Source: Pseudomonadota bacterium (GTDB lineage Bacteria; Pseudomonadota; Gammaproteobacteria; Burkholderiales; Burkholderiaceae_C). Taken from it: DNA of 64,000 nt. A model generated the notes under the pieces. That model saw only the letters and a list, made by a program, of their open reading frames with translations, did no database searches and had not been told where the DNA came from. The translations under genes and the position numbers were made by a program. Of the stretch, positions 1-8,487 are shown piece after piece. Position 1 is the first letter of the stretch; each line of letters starts with the position of its first letter. The DNA lies in the NCBI GenBank assembly GCA_029780695.1, contig JAKOYD010000086.1, forward strand, positions 46,929-110,928, in the 5' to 3' direction.

Positions 1-2507
1 TCTTCGGGCCATTCGCCGTTGACCAGCGCCTCGCGGATGAAGATGTCGCGCGCGGCATGCGGGTCAACCGCGCCGTAGCTTCGGCGCCGGCCGCCATAGA
101 CGGGCAAGCCGTACAGCGTGGCGCGTTCGAAGGCGATCACGTCTTGCGCTTTTTTCTCCCAGTGGGGCTCCAGCAATTGCTTTTTTAATAGATGGCCGCC
201 GACTTCCTCGAGCCACACGGGTTCGATGTGGGCGACGCCGCGACCGAACAGGCGCGTGGTTTCAACCAGCTCGGCGCAGACGATCCACTTGCCGGGCTTC
301 TTGCTGAGGTGCGCGCCCGGATGGCGATGGAACTTGATGCCGCGCGCGCCCAGGTATTCGCCGCTTTGCGCGTCGTCGCCTTCCAGCTTGCTGCCAACGT
401 TGCCCAGCAGACCCGCCAGCAGCGATTTGTGCACGGCGTCATAGCCAGCGGGCTGCTGGTTTTCCTTCCACTGGTGCTCGGCCACCACGGTGTGCAGCTG
501 CGTGTGGATGTCGCGCCATTCGCGCACGCGGCGGATGTTGATGAAGTTCTGGCGCAGCAGGCTTTCCCATTGGCGGTTGCTGAGTTTGTGCTGCGCTGCG
601 CCCTCACCCCCGCCCTCTCCCGCAGGCGGGAGAGGGAGTTTCTTGCCATTTGCGACAGCAGTGCCCACGGCGTCTCTCTGTCCCCCTCTCCCGCTGGCGG
701 GAGAGGGTTGGGGTGAGGGTGGCTCGCCCAACGCCCGCCGCGCCGCCTCCATCGCCAGCGCCGCGCGCTGTGCGGCAGGCAGCGCGGCCAGGTTGGCCGG
801 CTGCGCCTTCGCACCCCGCCCCTCCTGCGCCGCCATCTCACCGCGCGTCTTCACCACGTGCCCGCCCCGCGCATCGTGCAGCCACTTCCACAGCCGCAGG
901 TAGCCGCTGAACTCGCTCTTCTCGTCGTCGAACTTGGCGTGCGCCTGGTCGGCCTGCGCCTGCGCTTCCAGCGGGCGGTCACGCACGTCCTGCACGCTCA
1001 GGGCGGCGGCGATGACGAGCACTTCGCGCAGGGCGCCGCGCTCGCGCGCCTCCACGATCATGCGGCCGACGCGCGGGTCGAGCGGCAGGCGCGCCAGCTC
1101 GGCGCCCAGCGGCGTCAGCGCTTGCGCCTCGTCCATTGCGCCCAGCTCCTGCAGCAGCTGGATACCGTCGGCAATCGCGCGGCCCGAAGGCATGTCAAGG
1201 AAGGGGAAGTCCTCGACCCGAGCGCCCTCGCCGCCCAGGTGCAGGCTCTTCATGCGCAGGATGACGGCAGCCAGCGACGAGCGCAGTATTTCGGGGTCTG
1301 TAAAGCGTGGGCGGCTGGCAAAGTCCTTCTCGTCGTACAGGCGGATGCACACGCCATCGCTCACCCGCCCGCAGCGCCCGGCACGTTGGTTGGCCGCCGC
1401 CTGGCTGACGGGCTCGATCAGCAGCTGCTCCACCTTGCTGCGATAGCTGTAGCGCTTGACGCGCGCTGTGCCTGGATCAATCACGTATTTGATGCCCGGC
1501 ACCGTGAGCGAGGTCTCGGCCACGTTGGTGGCAATCACGATGCGCGGCGCGCCGTGCGTGTCGAACACGCGGTCCTGCTCGGCCTGGCTTAGGCGCGCGA
1601 ACAGCGGCAGCACCTCGGCGCCGCGCGTGAGCGGGCTGTGCGCCAGATGCTTGCGCAGGTGGTCGGCGGCGTCGCGGATTTCGCGCTCGCCGGGCAGAAA
1701 GATCAGGATGTCTCCGGCTGGCCGGCCGACCCACACCTCATCCACCGCCTCGGCAATGGCGTCGTTCAGGTCGTGGTCGCGCGATTCTTCAAACGGTCGA
1801 TAACGCTGCTCGACCGGATAGGTGCGGCCCGACACCATCAGCACCGGCGCGGGATTTCCGCGCGCATCGGCAAAGTGCCTGGCAAACCGATCCGCGTCGA
1901 TGGTGGCCGAGGTGACGACCACCTTCAAATCAGGCCGGCGCGGCAAAATCTGCTTCAAATACCCGAGCAGAAAGTCGATGTTGAGGCTGCGCTCGTGCGC
2001 CTCGTCGATGATGATCGTGTCGTAGCTTTTGAGCAGCGGATCGGTCTGCGTCTCGGCCAGCAAGATGCCATCGGTCATCAGCTTCACGCTGGCGCCGGGC
2101 GACAGGCGGTCGTTGAAGCGCACCTTGTAGCCGACCACGTCGCCGAGCGGCGTTTGCAATTCTTCAGCGATGCGCTTGGCGACGGATGTGGCGGCGATGC
2201 GGCGCGGCTGCGTGTGGCCGATCAGGCGGCCGCGCTCGCCCGCCTTGGCATTGCAGCGGCCCCGGCCCATGGCCAGCGCGATCTTCGGCAACTGCGTGGT
2301 CTTGCCCGAGCCCGTTTCGCCACAGACGATGACGACCTGATGCGCATTCAGCGCCGCCATGATCTCGTCCTTGCGCGCGCTGACCGGCAAGCTGGCCGGA
2401 AAGTCAATCAACTTCGGCTGGTTGGCTGCTACAACTTCAGGACGGCGATCGCGCGCCGGGCGTGCGCTGCGGGGCGATTCGGTATGAGAAGGATGGGGTT
2501 CAGTCAT
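1..2507 (-). CDS. hrpA: ATP-dependent RNA helicase HrpA (3' end outside window)
   Basis: DEAH-box RNA helicase; in other bacteria HrpA acts on mRNA and stalled ribosomes. Reading leftward from the ATG at 2507, a Walker A motif (GETGSGKT) lies near residues 61-70 and the DEAH box (IIIDEAHE) near residues 167-170. The helicase core is followed by the start of the long C-terminal region. The E. coli protein has about 1300 residues; some 835 are visible here and the gene runs off the left edge. A pair of REP-like palindromes (601-720) lies inside the frame without a stop and adds about 40 residues rich in Gly, Pro, Ser and Glu near residues 597-636, just before a conserved stretch beginning NRQWESLL. 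It is divergent from the cupin lipoprotein gene. The identification is firm; the effect of the insertion is unknown. Confidence 0.95.
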   Translation of the reverse strand, partial: MTEPHPSHTESPRSARPARDRRPEVVAANQPKLIDFPASLPVSARKDEIMAALNAHQVVIVCGETGSGKTTQLPKIALAMGRGRCNAKAGERGRLIGHTQPRRIAATSVAKRIAEELQTPLGDVVGYKVRFNDRLSPGASVKLMTDGILLAETQTDPLLKSYDTIIIDEAHERSLNIDFLLGYLKQILPRRPDLKVVVTSATIDADRFARHFADARGNPAPVLMVSGRTYPVEQRYRPFEESRDHDLNDAIAEAVDEVWVGRPAGDILIFLPGEREIRDAADHLRKHLAHSPLTRGAEVLPLFARLSQAEQDRVFDTHGAPRIVIATNVAETSLTVPGIKYVIDPGTARVKRYSYRSKVEQLLIEPVSQAAANQRAGRCGRVSDGVCIRLYDEKDFASRPRFTDPEILRSSLAAVILRMKSLHLGGEGARVEDFPFLDMPSGRAIADGIQLLQELGAMDEAQALTPLGAELARLPLDPRVGRMIVEARERGALREVLVIAAALSVQDVRDRPLEAQAQADQAHAKFDDEKSEFSGYLRLWKWLHDARGGHVVKTRGEMAAQEGRGAKAQPANLAALPAAQRAALAMEAARRALGEPPSPQPSPASGRGGQRDAVGTAVANGKKLPLPPAGEGGGEGAAQHKLSNRQWESLLRQNFINIRRVREWRDIHTQLHTVVAEHQWKENQQPAGYDAVHKSLLAGLLGNVGSKLEGDDAQSGEYLGARGIKFHRHPGAHLSKKPGKWIVCAELVETTRLFGRGVAHIEPVWLEEVGGHLLKKQLLEPHWEKKAQDVIAFERATLYGLPVYGGRRRSYGAVDPHAARDIFIREALVNGEWPE
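601..720. repeat. REP-like palindrome pair (family B) inside hrpA
   Basis: Two inverted GGGAGAGGG-type palindromes (CCCTCTCCCGC...GCGGGAGAGGG) face each other, with outer CCCTCACCCC and GGGGTGAGGG tails. The same units recur near 3147, 35049, 52201 and 53632. The insertion is a multiple of three (about 120 bases) and stays open in the hrpA frame. Confidence 0.85.
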
Positions 2508-2607
2508 GGGGTGCGGGATTATCCCAGTGCGCGACACGGCAAAAGCCCGCGCGGCGGCCATAGCATGTGCGACCGCATTTGCGCGTTTTCAACCCGAGGT
2601 ACTTTTC

Positions 2608-3033
2608 ATGATCCGAACCGTTTGCACCGTCGCTCTCTTGGCCAGCCTGGTCGCCTGCGCCAGCGCGCCTGCCGTCCCGACGGCGGTGACCGCGCCCGAG
2701 AAGCCAGTCGGCATCGACAACGACGTGGCCGTCGGCCTGGTCGATCTGGCCGCGCACAAGATGCCCGGCAACACCGCCGACTACGACCTGCGCGCCCGCA
2801 CCATCACGCTGCAACCGGGTGGCGGCGCGCCCGCGCACCCGCACGCGGGGCGCCCCGGCATCGTGCGCGTGACCAAGGGCACGGTGGTCGAAGGGCGCGG
2901 CAGCGCGCAGCGTGTGCTGAAGACGGGCGACTTCTGGCTGGAGACGCACGACACCACGCACTGGTTCCGCAACCCCAGCAGCACCGACGTGGCCGAGCTG
3001 TGGATCGTGGACATGGTGCCGAAGAAGAAGTGA
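2608..3033 (+). CDS. Cupin-domain lipoprotein
   Basis: A 141-residue exported protein. The N-terminus is a lipoprotein signal (MIRTVCTVALLASLVACAS) with the lipobox Cys near residue 17. The rest is a small RmlC-like cupin: a G-G-G-A-P-A-H-P-H-A-G metal-site motif near residues 71-81, then a TGDFWLE-type second motif and a late His. The chosen start is the ATG that gives a complete signal peptide. It is divergent from hrpA and convergent with the nitronate monooxygenase gene, separated from the latter by a large nested palindrome. No enzyme activity can be assigned; small cupins of this type may bind metal or act on small organic substrates. Confidence 0.75.
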   Translation: MIRTVCTVALLASLVACASAPAVPTAVTAPEKPVGIDNDVAVGLVDLAAHKMPGNTADYDLRARTITLQPGGGAPAHPHAGRPGIVRVTKGTVVEGRGSAQRVLKTGDFWLETHDTTHWFRNPSSTDVAELWIVDMVPKKK

Positions 3034-3060
3034 AACAGACCTTCTGTCGCCTACTACACT

Positions 3061-3117
3061 ATTGATAGCTGCTCGCGCTTGACTATCAAGCGCTGACAGT
3101 CAATTTCACTTGATTGG
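3061..3117 (+). repeat. Dispersed hairpin repeat, family A
   Basis: Contains the family core GATAGCTGCTCGCGCTTG, a short loop, then CAAGCGCTGACAG. The GCGCTTG and CAAGCGC halves can pair. It lies just downstream of the cupin gene. Confidence 0.8.
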
Positions 3118-3308
3118 CAAGGAGTCTCAGACGCGCCACTGATAACTCCCTCTCCACCCGTTAGGGGGGAGAGGGTTGGGGTGAGGGGGCGCTGCCGCAG
3201 GCAGCGTCAGGCGTTTCCTCAATAGCGGCCACTGACCCTCACCCCAACCCTCTCCCGCCAGCGGGAGAGGGAGTTAAAACCACGCCTCTGAGACTCGTTG
3301 ATAGTCAA
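3079..3308. repeat. Nested palindrome containing a REP-like pair (family B)
   Basis: Three nested inverted repeats. The outer arms are TTGACTATCAA (3079-3089) and TTGATAGTCAA (3298-3308). The middle arms are GAGTCTCAGA (from 3122) and TCTGAGACTC (to about 3295). The inner part is a pair of GGGAGAGGG palindromes at about 3147-3275. The structure fills the gap between two convergent genes and could act as a bidirectional terminator. Confidence 0.8.
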
Positions 3309-3340
3309 GCAATTTCATTCTTGAGTTTTGAGCGAGCGCG

Positions 3341-4312
3341 TTACACCATCCCGGCCAGCCGCTCGCGCACGATCTGCTGCGCCTCGGCCATGATGCGGTC
3401 GATCAGTTCCTTCACCGTCGGGATGTCGTGGATCAGCCCCGCCACCATGCCGCACGACCAGGCGCCGGCGTCCATCTCGCCATCCCTCATCACGCGCGGG
3501 TACACGCCGCCGACCTCGGCAATGATGTCCTCGAACGTGATCTTGTCGCCCAGTTCGCGCTCCTTGGCCAGCAGGCGCTCGACACCGGCGTTGTTCAGCA
3601 CGCGCTCGGTGTTGCGCAGCGGGCGCATCACCAGGCGGGTGTCCAGCTCGCTGGCTTGCAGGATGGCCTGCTTGACGTTGTCGTGCACCGGCGCCTCTTG
3701 CGTGGCGATGAAGCGCGTGCCCATGTTCATGCCCTCGGCGCCCAGCGCCATGGCCGCCACCAGGCTGCGCCCATCGGCCATGCCGCCCGAGGCGATGAAG
3801 GGGATCTTCAACTCCTCCGCCGCGCGCGGCAGCAGGATGAAGTTGGGCACGTCGTCCTCGCCCGGGTGACCGCCGCACTCAAAGCCATCGACGCTCACGG
3901 CGTCGCAGCCAATCGCCTCGGCCTTCAGCGCGTGGCGCACCGAGGTGCATTTGTGGATCACCTTGATGCCCGCCTCTTTCAGCATCGGCATCCATTTCTG
4001 CGGGTTGTTGCCCGCTGTCTCGACCACCTTGATGCCGCCATCGACGATGCTGCGCACGTAGCCGGGGTAGTCGGGCGGCGTGCGCGCGGGCAGAAAAGTC
4101 AGGTTGACGCCGAAGGGCTTGTCGGTCATGGCGCGGCAGCTCGCGATTTCTTCGGCCAGCGCAGCGGGCGACGGTTGCGTGAGCGCCGTCAGGATGCCCA
4201 GCCCGCCCGCGTTGGACACGGCCGAGGCCAGCGGCGCCAGGCCGACAAAGTGCATGCCGCCCTGCACGATGGGGTATTGAATGCCGAGCATGTCGGTGAT
4301 GCGTGTGCGCAT
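3341..4312 (-). CDS. Nitronate monooxygenase family flavoprotein
   Basis: A 323-residue FMN-dependent TIM-barrel enzyme of the nitronate monooxygenase (2-nitropropane dioxygenase) family, which oxidises alkyl nitronates. It opens with the typical MLGIQYPIVQGGM motif. It carries the phosphate-binding SGGMADGRS and ALGAEGMNMGTRF segments near residues 205-230, and the conserved DGFECGGHPGEDD loop with its His. The ATG at 4312 is chosen because AGAGGA lies just upstream; an in-frame extension further upstream looks like non-coding sequence. It is convergent with the cupin gene. In this family FMN binding is expected; the natural substrate is uncertain, since many members remain uncharacterised and some act as enoyl reductases. 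Confidence 0.85.
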   Translation of the reverse strand: MRTRITDMLGIQYPIVQGGMHFVGLAPLASAVSNAGGLGILTALTQPSPAALAEEIASCRAMTDKPFGVNLTFLPARTPPDYPGYVRSIVDGGIKVVETAGNNPQKWMPMLKEAGIKVIHKCTSVRHALKAEAIGCDAVSVDGFECGGHPGEDDVPNFILLPRAAEELKIPFIASGGMADGRSLVAAMALGAEGMNMGTRFIATQEAPVHDNVKQAILQASELDTRLVMRPLRNTERVLNNAGVERLLAKERELGDKITFEDIIAEVGGVYPRVMRDGEMDAGAWSCGMVAGLIHDIPTVKELIDRIMAEAQQIVRERLAGMV

Positions 4313-4485
4313 GAAACGTCCTCTGTGTGGATGGTGTGAAAGCCCAGGCCGCGATTGTGCGGAATGGCGCGCGCGGCGGCGTAACGCGCGCGACAGCCGC
4401 GTCATGGGCGTGCGCGGAACCACCGCGCGCCAGCCGTATCCAAGCGGGCACCCGGCATTTTTTGCGCGCCGGGCCAAGCCACGCC

Positions 4486-4701
4486 ATGAAACGCCCGACC
4501 GCTACCCGCCCACCCGCCCCGCCGGCCACCGCCCGCACGGTGCGCGGTACGGCGCGCGCGCCGCGCAACCCGGTCGCGCTGGCGCTGGCGGCGCGCCGTG
4601 CCTCGGGCGCGGCGGGGCGCCATGCGCCGGCCATTGGCGCGCAACGCGCCGCCGCGCGCGCGGCCCTGATCCGCCAGTGGCGCGCGGGCGAGCGCAATTG
4701 A
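4486..4701 (+). CDS. Small basic hypothetical protein
   Basis: A possible 71-residue, Arg/Ala-rich, very basic protein between the nitronate monooxygenase gene and argA. The central RNPVALALAARRA stretch and basic tail recall small hypothetical proteins seen in Burkholderiales, but no domain is identifiable. There is no strong ribosome-binding site, and the reading frame could be a by-product of high GC. Treat as tentative. Confidence 0.35.
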   Translation: MKRPTATRPPAPPATARTVRGTARAPRNPVALALAARRASGAAGRHAPAIGAQRAAARAALIRQWRAGERN

Positions 4702-4754
4702 CGGCCCGCGCCGCATGTCACGGGCAGCGCCGCATCGGCGCTGTTGTTGAAGCC

Positions 4755-4803
4755 ATTTCGCCTTTCAGCGCCCACCTGGCAAGCACAGACAGCTATCAAT
4801 AAA
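4755..4803 (-). repeat. Dispersed hairpin repeat, family A (degenerate)
   Basis: Reverse-orientation copy recognisable from CAGCGCCCACC, then CAAGC and AGACAGCTATCAAT. It lies about 100 bases upstream of argA. Confidence 0.6.
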
Positions 4804-4903
4804 GTAGTAATCAACCGCGCACCGCGGCGCCGGCCGGTGCGCGCTGATCGCTACACTTGGCGCTTTGCGCGGCCGCCGCGCCGCAGCCACCCTGCTCCGC
4901 CGC

Positions 4904-6250
4904 ATGTCCACTGTCTTCAATTTCACCTTCGTCCCCTGGTTCCGGTCCGTCGCGCCGTACATCCACATGCACCGCGGCAAGACCTTCGTGGTGGGAGTGG
5001 TGGGCGAAGCCATCGCGGCCGGCAAGCTGGCCAGCATTGCCACCGACCTGGCGCTGATTCAGAGCATGGGCGTGAAGATCGTGCTGGTGCATGGCTTTCG
5101 GCCGCAGGTCAACGAACAGTTGCACGCCAAGGGGCACGCGCCCAAATACTCGCACGGCCTGCGCATCACCGACGAGGTGGCGCTGGATTCGGCCCAAGAA
5201 GCCGCCGGCCAGCTGCGCTTCGAGATCGAGGCCGCCTTCAGCCAGGGGCTGCCCAACACGCCCATGGCGGGCTCCAAGGTGCGCGTGATTTCGGGCAACT
5301 TCCTGACCGCGCGGCCCATGGGCATCATCGACGGCGTGGATTTCAAGAGCACCGGCGTGGTCCGCAAGGTGGACGTGGCGGGCATCACGCGTTCGCTCGA
5401 CGCCGGCGCGCTGGTGCTGATTTCGCCCTTCGGCTTCTCGCCCACGGGCGAGGCCTTCAATCTGGCGATGGAGGAGGTCGCCACCTCGGTGGCCATGGCG
5501 CTGCAGGCCGACAAGCTGATCTTCCTGACCGAAAAGCCGGGCATTCGGGTGCGACCGCTGGATGCGGAGTCCGACGACAACCCCATCGACACCGAAATCC
5601 CGCTGGCCGAGGCGCGCGCCCTGCTGCAGCGCCTGCCGCGGCCAGAAGCACCCACCGACGTGGGCTTTTACCTGCGCCATTGCGTCACGGCCTGCGAACA
5701 CGGCGTCGAGCGCAGCCACATCCTGCCCTACGCGGTGGACGGCGCGCTGCTGCTGGAGGTGTACGTGCACGACGGCATCGGCACCATGGTGGTGGATGAA
5801 AAACTGGAGAGCCTGCGCGAAGCCACGCCCGACGACGTGGCCGGCATCGTGCAGTTGATCGAACCATTCGAAAAAGACGGCACACTGGTCAAGCGCAGCC
5901 GCACCGAGATCGAGCGCGACATCGGCAACTACAGCATCGTCGAGCACGACGGCGTGATATTTGCCTGCGCCGCGTTGTACCCCTACCCCGAGGCGAAGAC
6001 GGGCGAAATGGCGGCCGTCACCGTGTCTCCGCAAAGCCAGGGCCAGGGTGATGGCGAGAAAATCCTGAAGCGCATTGAGCAGCGCGCCCGCGCGATGGGG
6101 CTGGAAAGCATTTTCGTGCTGACCACGCGCACCATGCACTGGTTCATCAAGCGCGGATTCGTGCAGGTGGACCCCGAGTGGCTGCCCGAGGCGCGCAAGC
6201 GAAAGTACAACTGGGACCGCAAAAGCCAGGTGCTGGTCAAGAAGCTGTAG
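4904..6250 (+). CDS. argA: Amino-acid N-acetyltransferase (N-acetylglutamate synthase)
   Basis: A 448-residue enzyme that acetylates glutamate from acetyl-CoA, the first step of arginine biosynthesis. It has the bipartite form of the bacterial ArgA: an N-terminal amino-acid-kinase-like domain (residues about 20-290, with the VVGVVGEAI and VLVHGFRPQVNEQL segments) and a C-terminal GNAT domain. The GNAT acetyl-CoA loop is visible as VSPQSQGQGDGEKI near residues 375-388. The start is the ATG that begins MSTVFNFTFVPWFR, as in close relatives; an in-frame TTG-type extension upstream is Arg/Ala-rich and unlikely. ArgA is usually feedback-inhibited by arginine through the kinase-like domain. The gene stands alone, followed at once by a MITE-like element. 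Confidence 0.95.
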   Translation: MSTVFNFTFVPWFRSVAPYIHMHRGKTFVVGVVGEAIAAGKLASIATDLALIQSMGVKIVLVHGFRPQVNEQLHAKGHAPKYSHGLRITDEVALDSAQEAAGQLRFEIEAAFSQGLPNTPMAGSKVRVISGNFLTARPMGIIDGVDFKSTGVVRKVDVAGITRSLDAGALVLISPFGFSPTGEAFNLAMEEVATSVAMALQADKLIFLTEKPGIRVRPLDAESDDNPIDTEIPLAEARALLQRLPRPEAPTDVGFYLRHCVTACEHGVERSHILPYAVDGALLLEVYVHDGIGTMVVDEKLESLREATPDDVAGIVQLIEPFEKDGTLVKRSRTEIERDIGNYSIVEHDGVIFACAALYPYPEAKTGEMAAVTVSPQSQGQGDGEKILKRIEQRARAMGLESIFVLTTRTMHWFIKRGFVQVDPEWLPEARKRKYNWDRKSQVLVKKL

Positions 6251-6254
6251 TGCC

Positions 6255-6524
6255 CTAAGGCCTGTTCACGCTATTTTTAGCCCTGCGAACCTGCTCGAAA
6301 AACCGCCCATCCAGGCGCGACGACGCCCAGACCGGGCGTCTGCGCTGAGAGCGCAAGGACGAGTGGCGGTTTTTCAAGCATGTTCCCTGCGGTTCGCGAT
6401 CAAAAAGGCCATCGCCAGCGTTGCCATCCTTGCCAAGGTAGCTACCTTGGCAAGGATGGCGCCTTTGGCGAGTGGCCTTTTTGACTCGCAACGCAGCGCT
6501 AACAATAGCGTGAACAGGCCCTAG
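6255..6524. mobile_element. MITE-like non-autonomous element with 17-bp terminal inverted repeats
   Basis: Bounded by GGCCTGTTCACGCTATT (6259-6275) and its perfect reverse complement (6504-6520). CTAA lies immediately outside on the left and CTAG on the right, resembling a YTAR target duplication. Inside is a perfect 38-bp palindrome (6423-6460, 19-base arms and no loop), flanked by further pairing arms (AAAAAGGCCA near 6407 and TGGCCTTTTT near 6473). There is also a second pair, GAAAAACCGCC and GGCGGTTTTTC, and a small GACGCCC/GGGCGTC hairpin. A 78-codon reverse reading frame inside it looks spurious. No transposase is present. Confidence 0.75.
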
Positions 6525-6665
6525 CCGGCGCGCGTCGGTGCGCCACGCCGTCAGGGCGGTAGGCGCTTTTCCTACTCCACACGCACGCCATTGCCCCTAG
6601 ATTTGGTATGCATCGGCGCGCCGGCCAGGCGCCTAAGCCGTGACACGCAGATCAAGGGATGGAAC

Positions 6666-6968
6666 ATGGAAATTTTGTGGTTCCTGCTCGTCGGCCTGGT
6701 GGCGGGTTGGTTAGGCGGGACATTATTGGGCGACCGGACGTACGGTGTCGGCGGCGACCTCATCGTGGGCATGCTGGGCGCCATGCTGGGCGGCTATTTT
6801 TTCAGCACGCTGGGTGTTGAATTGAGTGGCAGCCTGTGGGCCAACATTGCCGTGGCTGCGCTGGGCGCGCTGATGCTGATCGTGGTGCTGCGCCTGGTGA
6901 AGGCCCCGCTGCCCTTCAGGACCGCGCGGCATGTCGCGCCCGAGCTGCCCAATGAGGATGAACGCTAG
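6666..6968 (+). CDS. GlsB/YeaQ/YmgE-type small membrane protein
   Basis: A 100-residue hydrophobic protein with three membrane segments and glycine-zipper sequence: GLVAGWLGGTLLG near residues 10-22, and IVGMLGAMLGGYFF near 34-47. This is the hallmark of the YeaQ/YmgE/GlsB (transglycosylase-associated) family, often induced by general or envelope stress; the biochemical role is unknown. The ATG at 6666 follows AAGGGATGG. The C-terminus has a short basic, soluble tail. It stands alone between the MITE-like element and the convergent dsbB gene. Confidence 0.85.
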   Translation: MEILWFLLVGLVAGWLGGTLLGDRTYGVGGDLIVGMLGAMLGGYFFSTLGVELSGSLWANIAVAALGALMLIVVLRLVKAPLPFRTARHVAPELPNEDER

Positions 6969-6990
6969 GCCATGGCGGCCCGCGGCGCCT

Positions 6991-7536
6991 TCAGCGCAGC
7001 GACCAAGTGGCGCGCCGCGGCGCCTTCAGCAGCGCGGCCAGAATCAGCCCGATGAAGATCACGAACCAGACGAACGACCAGTTGGCGATGGTGCCGCCCA
7101 GAAAAGTCCAGTCGATCGCGCTGCAATCGCCCGAGCCTTTGAAGATCATGGGAATGGCGCGCTGCAGGGGAAAGGATTCGATCATGCCGTACAAGTCGCG
7201 TCCGCAGGTGGCAACTTCTGGCGGATGCCATTGCAGCCAGCTCTGGCGCGCCGCGGTGAACGCGCCGAAGGCCGCCATACCGGCGGCCAACAACCCCCAC
7301 AACCGCCAGCCCGCCATGGTGCGCGAAAACGCGGCCAGCGCGCAAAACACGCCCACGATGATGAGCGCGTAGCGCTGCACGATGCACATCGGACAGGGTT
7401 CCAACCCCACCACGTTCTGCAGATACAGGATGCCAAACGCCAGCATGGCCAGGCAGATCAGGGCAATGGCGCCAAACACGCGGCGCGGACGAGCAAACAG
7501 GGAAGCAGGCAAGCGGGTTCTCCAGGGCAACACCAT
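6991..7536 (-). CDS. dsbB: Disulfide bond formation protein B
   Basis: Inner-membrane quinone reductase that reoxidises the periplasmic thiol oxidase DsbA. Four hydrophobic segments are visible. The first periplasmic Cys pair is EPCPMC (CXXC); the second pair lies in TCGRDLYG and GSGDCSA, about 26-30 residues apart, as in the family. The length is close to the usual 165-180 residues. The ATG at 7536 gives 181 residues. A TTG at 7512 preceded by GGAGAA gives 173 residues and has the better ribosome-binding site, so the true start may be there. No dsbA gene lies nearby. Confidence 0.93.
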   Translation of the reverse strand: MVLPWRTRLPASLFARPRRVFGAIALICLAMLAFGILYLQNVVGLEPCPMCIVQRYALIIVGVFCALAAFSRTMAGWRLWGLLAAGMAAFGAFTAARQSWLQWHPPEVATCGRDLYGMIESFPLQRAIPMIFKGSGDCSAIDWTFLGGTIANWSFVWFVIFIGLILAALLKAPRRATWSLR

Positions 7537-7782
7537 GCGCAGCAAGCCACGCGGCGGGCGTCGGTAGGTGCCCGCGGCGCCGCGGAAGTTCCGCCCATGT
7601 CTGGCCAAGGCCAAGCGGGCGGCGCCATGAGACTACTATTCTAATAGCGTGCTGCGCAGCACTGGCAACCGCCCACAGCGGTTTTGCTGCACCTTGGGTG
7701 GAGCCGCCGGGGCGCGGGCGCGTCGCCTCGGCGTTGGCGGCGCCCGCCCCAGCTCACTAAAAAGCCTCGTGGGGGTCGTCAT

Positions 7783-8331
7783 TCAGGCGGCGTTCTGTTT
7801 GACCCAGGCCGCGAAGGCATCGACGAACTTCTGCACGAAGTCCTTGCTGGCTGCGCCAATGGCACCGTCCTGCACCAGGCCGTCTTTCCATTGGATGAAC
7901 ATTTCGTTGCCCCCGAGCGTGGGCATGTTCAGGTAAGCCAGCACGTTGCGCAGGTGCTGTTGCGCCAGCGCGGTGCCGATGACGCCCACCGACACGCCGC
8001 ACACCGCCGTCGGCTTGCCGGTCCACACGCTTTGGCCCCAGGGGCGCGACGCGTGGTCGATGGCGTTTTTCAACACGCCGGGAAATGATCGGTTGTATTC
8101 GGGCGTGACGAACAGCACCGCGTCGGCGGCCTTGATCTCCTGGCGCAGGCGCGCCACCGGTGGCGCGGCGTTGCCGTCATCGTCCTGGTCGTACAGCGGC
8201 AGGTCGTCGATGCGGATGAACTGCGGCTTCAGGTCGGCCGGAAACTGCTTGACCAGCGCCTCGGCGAACTGGCGATTGAACGAATCCTTGCGAATGCTGC
8301 CAACGACGATGGCAACGGTTTTCTGGCTCAT
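7783..8331 (-). CDS. NAD(P)H-dependent FMN reductase (flavodoxin-like)
   Basis: A 182-residue flavodoxin-fold oxidoreductase of the NADPH-dependent FMN reductase family (chromate/azo/quinone reductase type). The flavin phosphate loop is GSIRKDSFNRQFA near residues 11-23. The second conserved loop is TPEYNRSFPGVLKNAIDHASR, the family signature. AAGGAG lies eight bases before the ATG at 8331. It is divergent from the IclR-family regulator. The physiological role is likely two-electron reduction of quinones or detoxification of electrophiles; the specific substrate cannot be read from sequence. Confidence 0.88.
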   Translation of the reverse strand: MSQKTVAIVVGSIRKDSFNRQFAEALVKQFPADLKPQFIRIDDLPLYDQDDDGNAAPPVARLRQEIKAADAVLFVTPEYNRSFPGVLKNAIDHASRPWGQSVWTGKPTAVCGVSVGVIGTALAQQHLRNVLAYLNMPTLGGNEMFIQWKDGLVQDGAIGAASKDFVQKFVDAFAAWVKQNAA

Positions 8332-8487
8332 GGGGCTTCTTCTCCTTGGGTGATGACGCCAACCCCCGGCTGCTGGCGCAGCGGCACTCGTTGGCGTGTG
8401 CTGCCAATGATGCTTGATCTTCAAAAACTTTGCGCGCGGCAAGGGTTGGCGCGCCTGGTGTAAAGAGCGCCGCACCATAATTGCCGC

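Noticed and set aside
185..841. Reverse 218-residue frame and forward frames around 192-1592
   Set aside because: They are other frames of hrpA, whose real frame carries the helicase and downstream conserved segments.
6255..6491. 78-codon reverse reading frame in the MITE-like element
   Set aside because: It lies wholly in palindromic repeat DNA with no start signal; similar hypothetical proteins are probably annotation artefacts.
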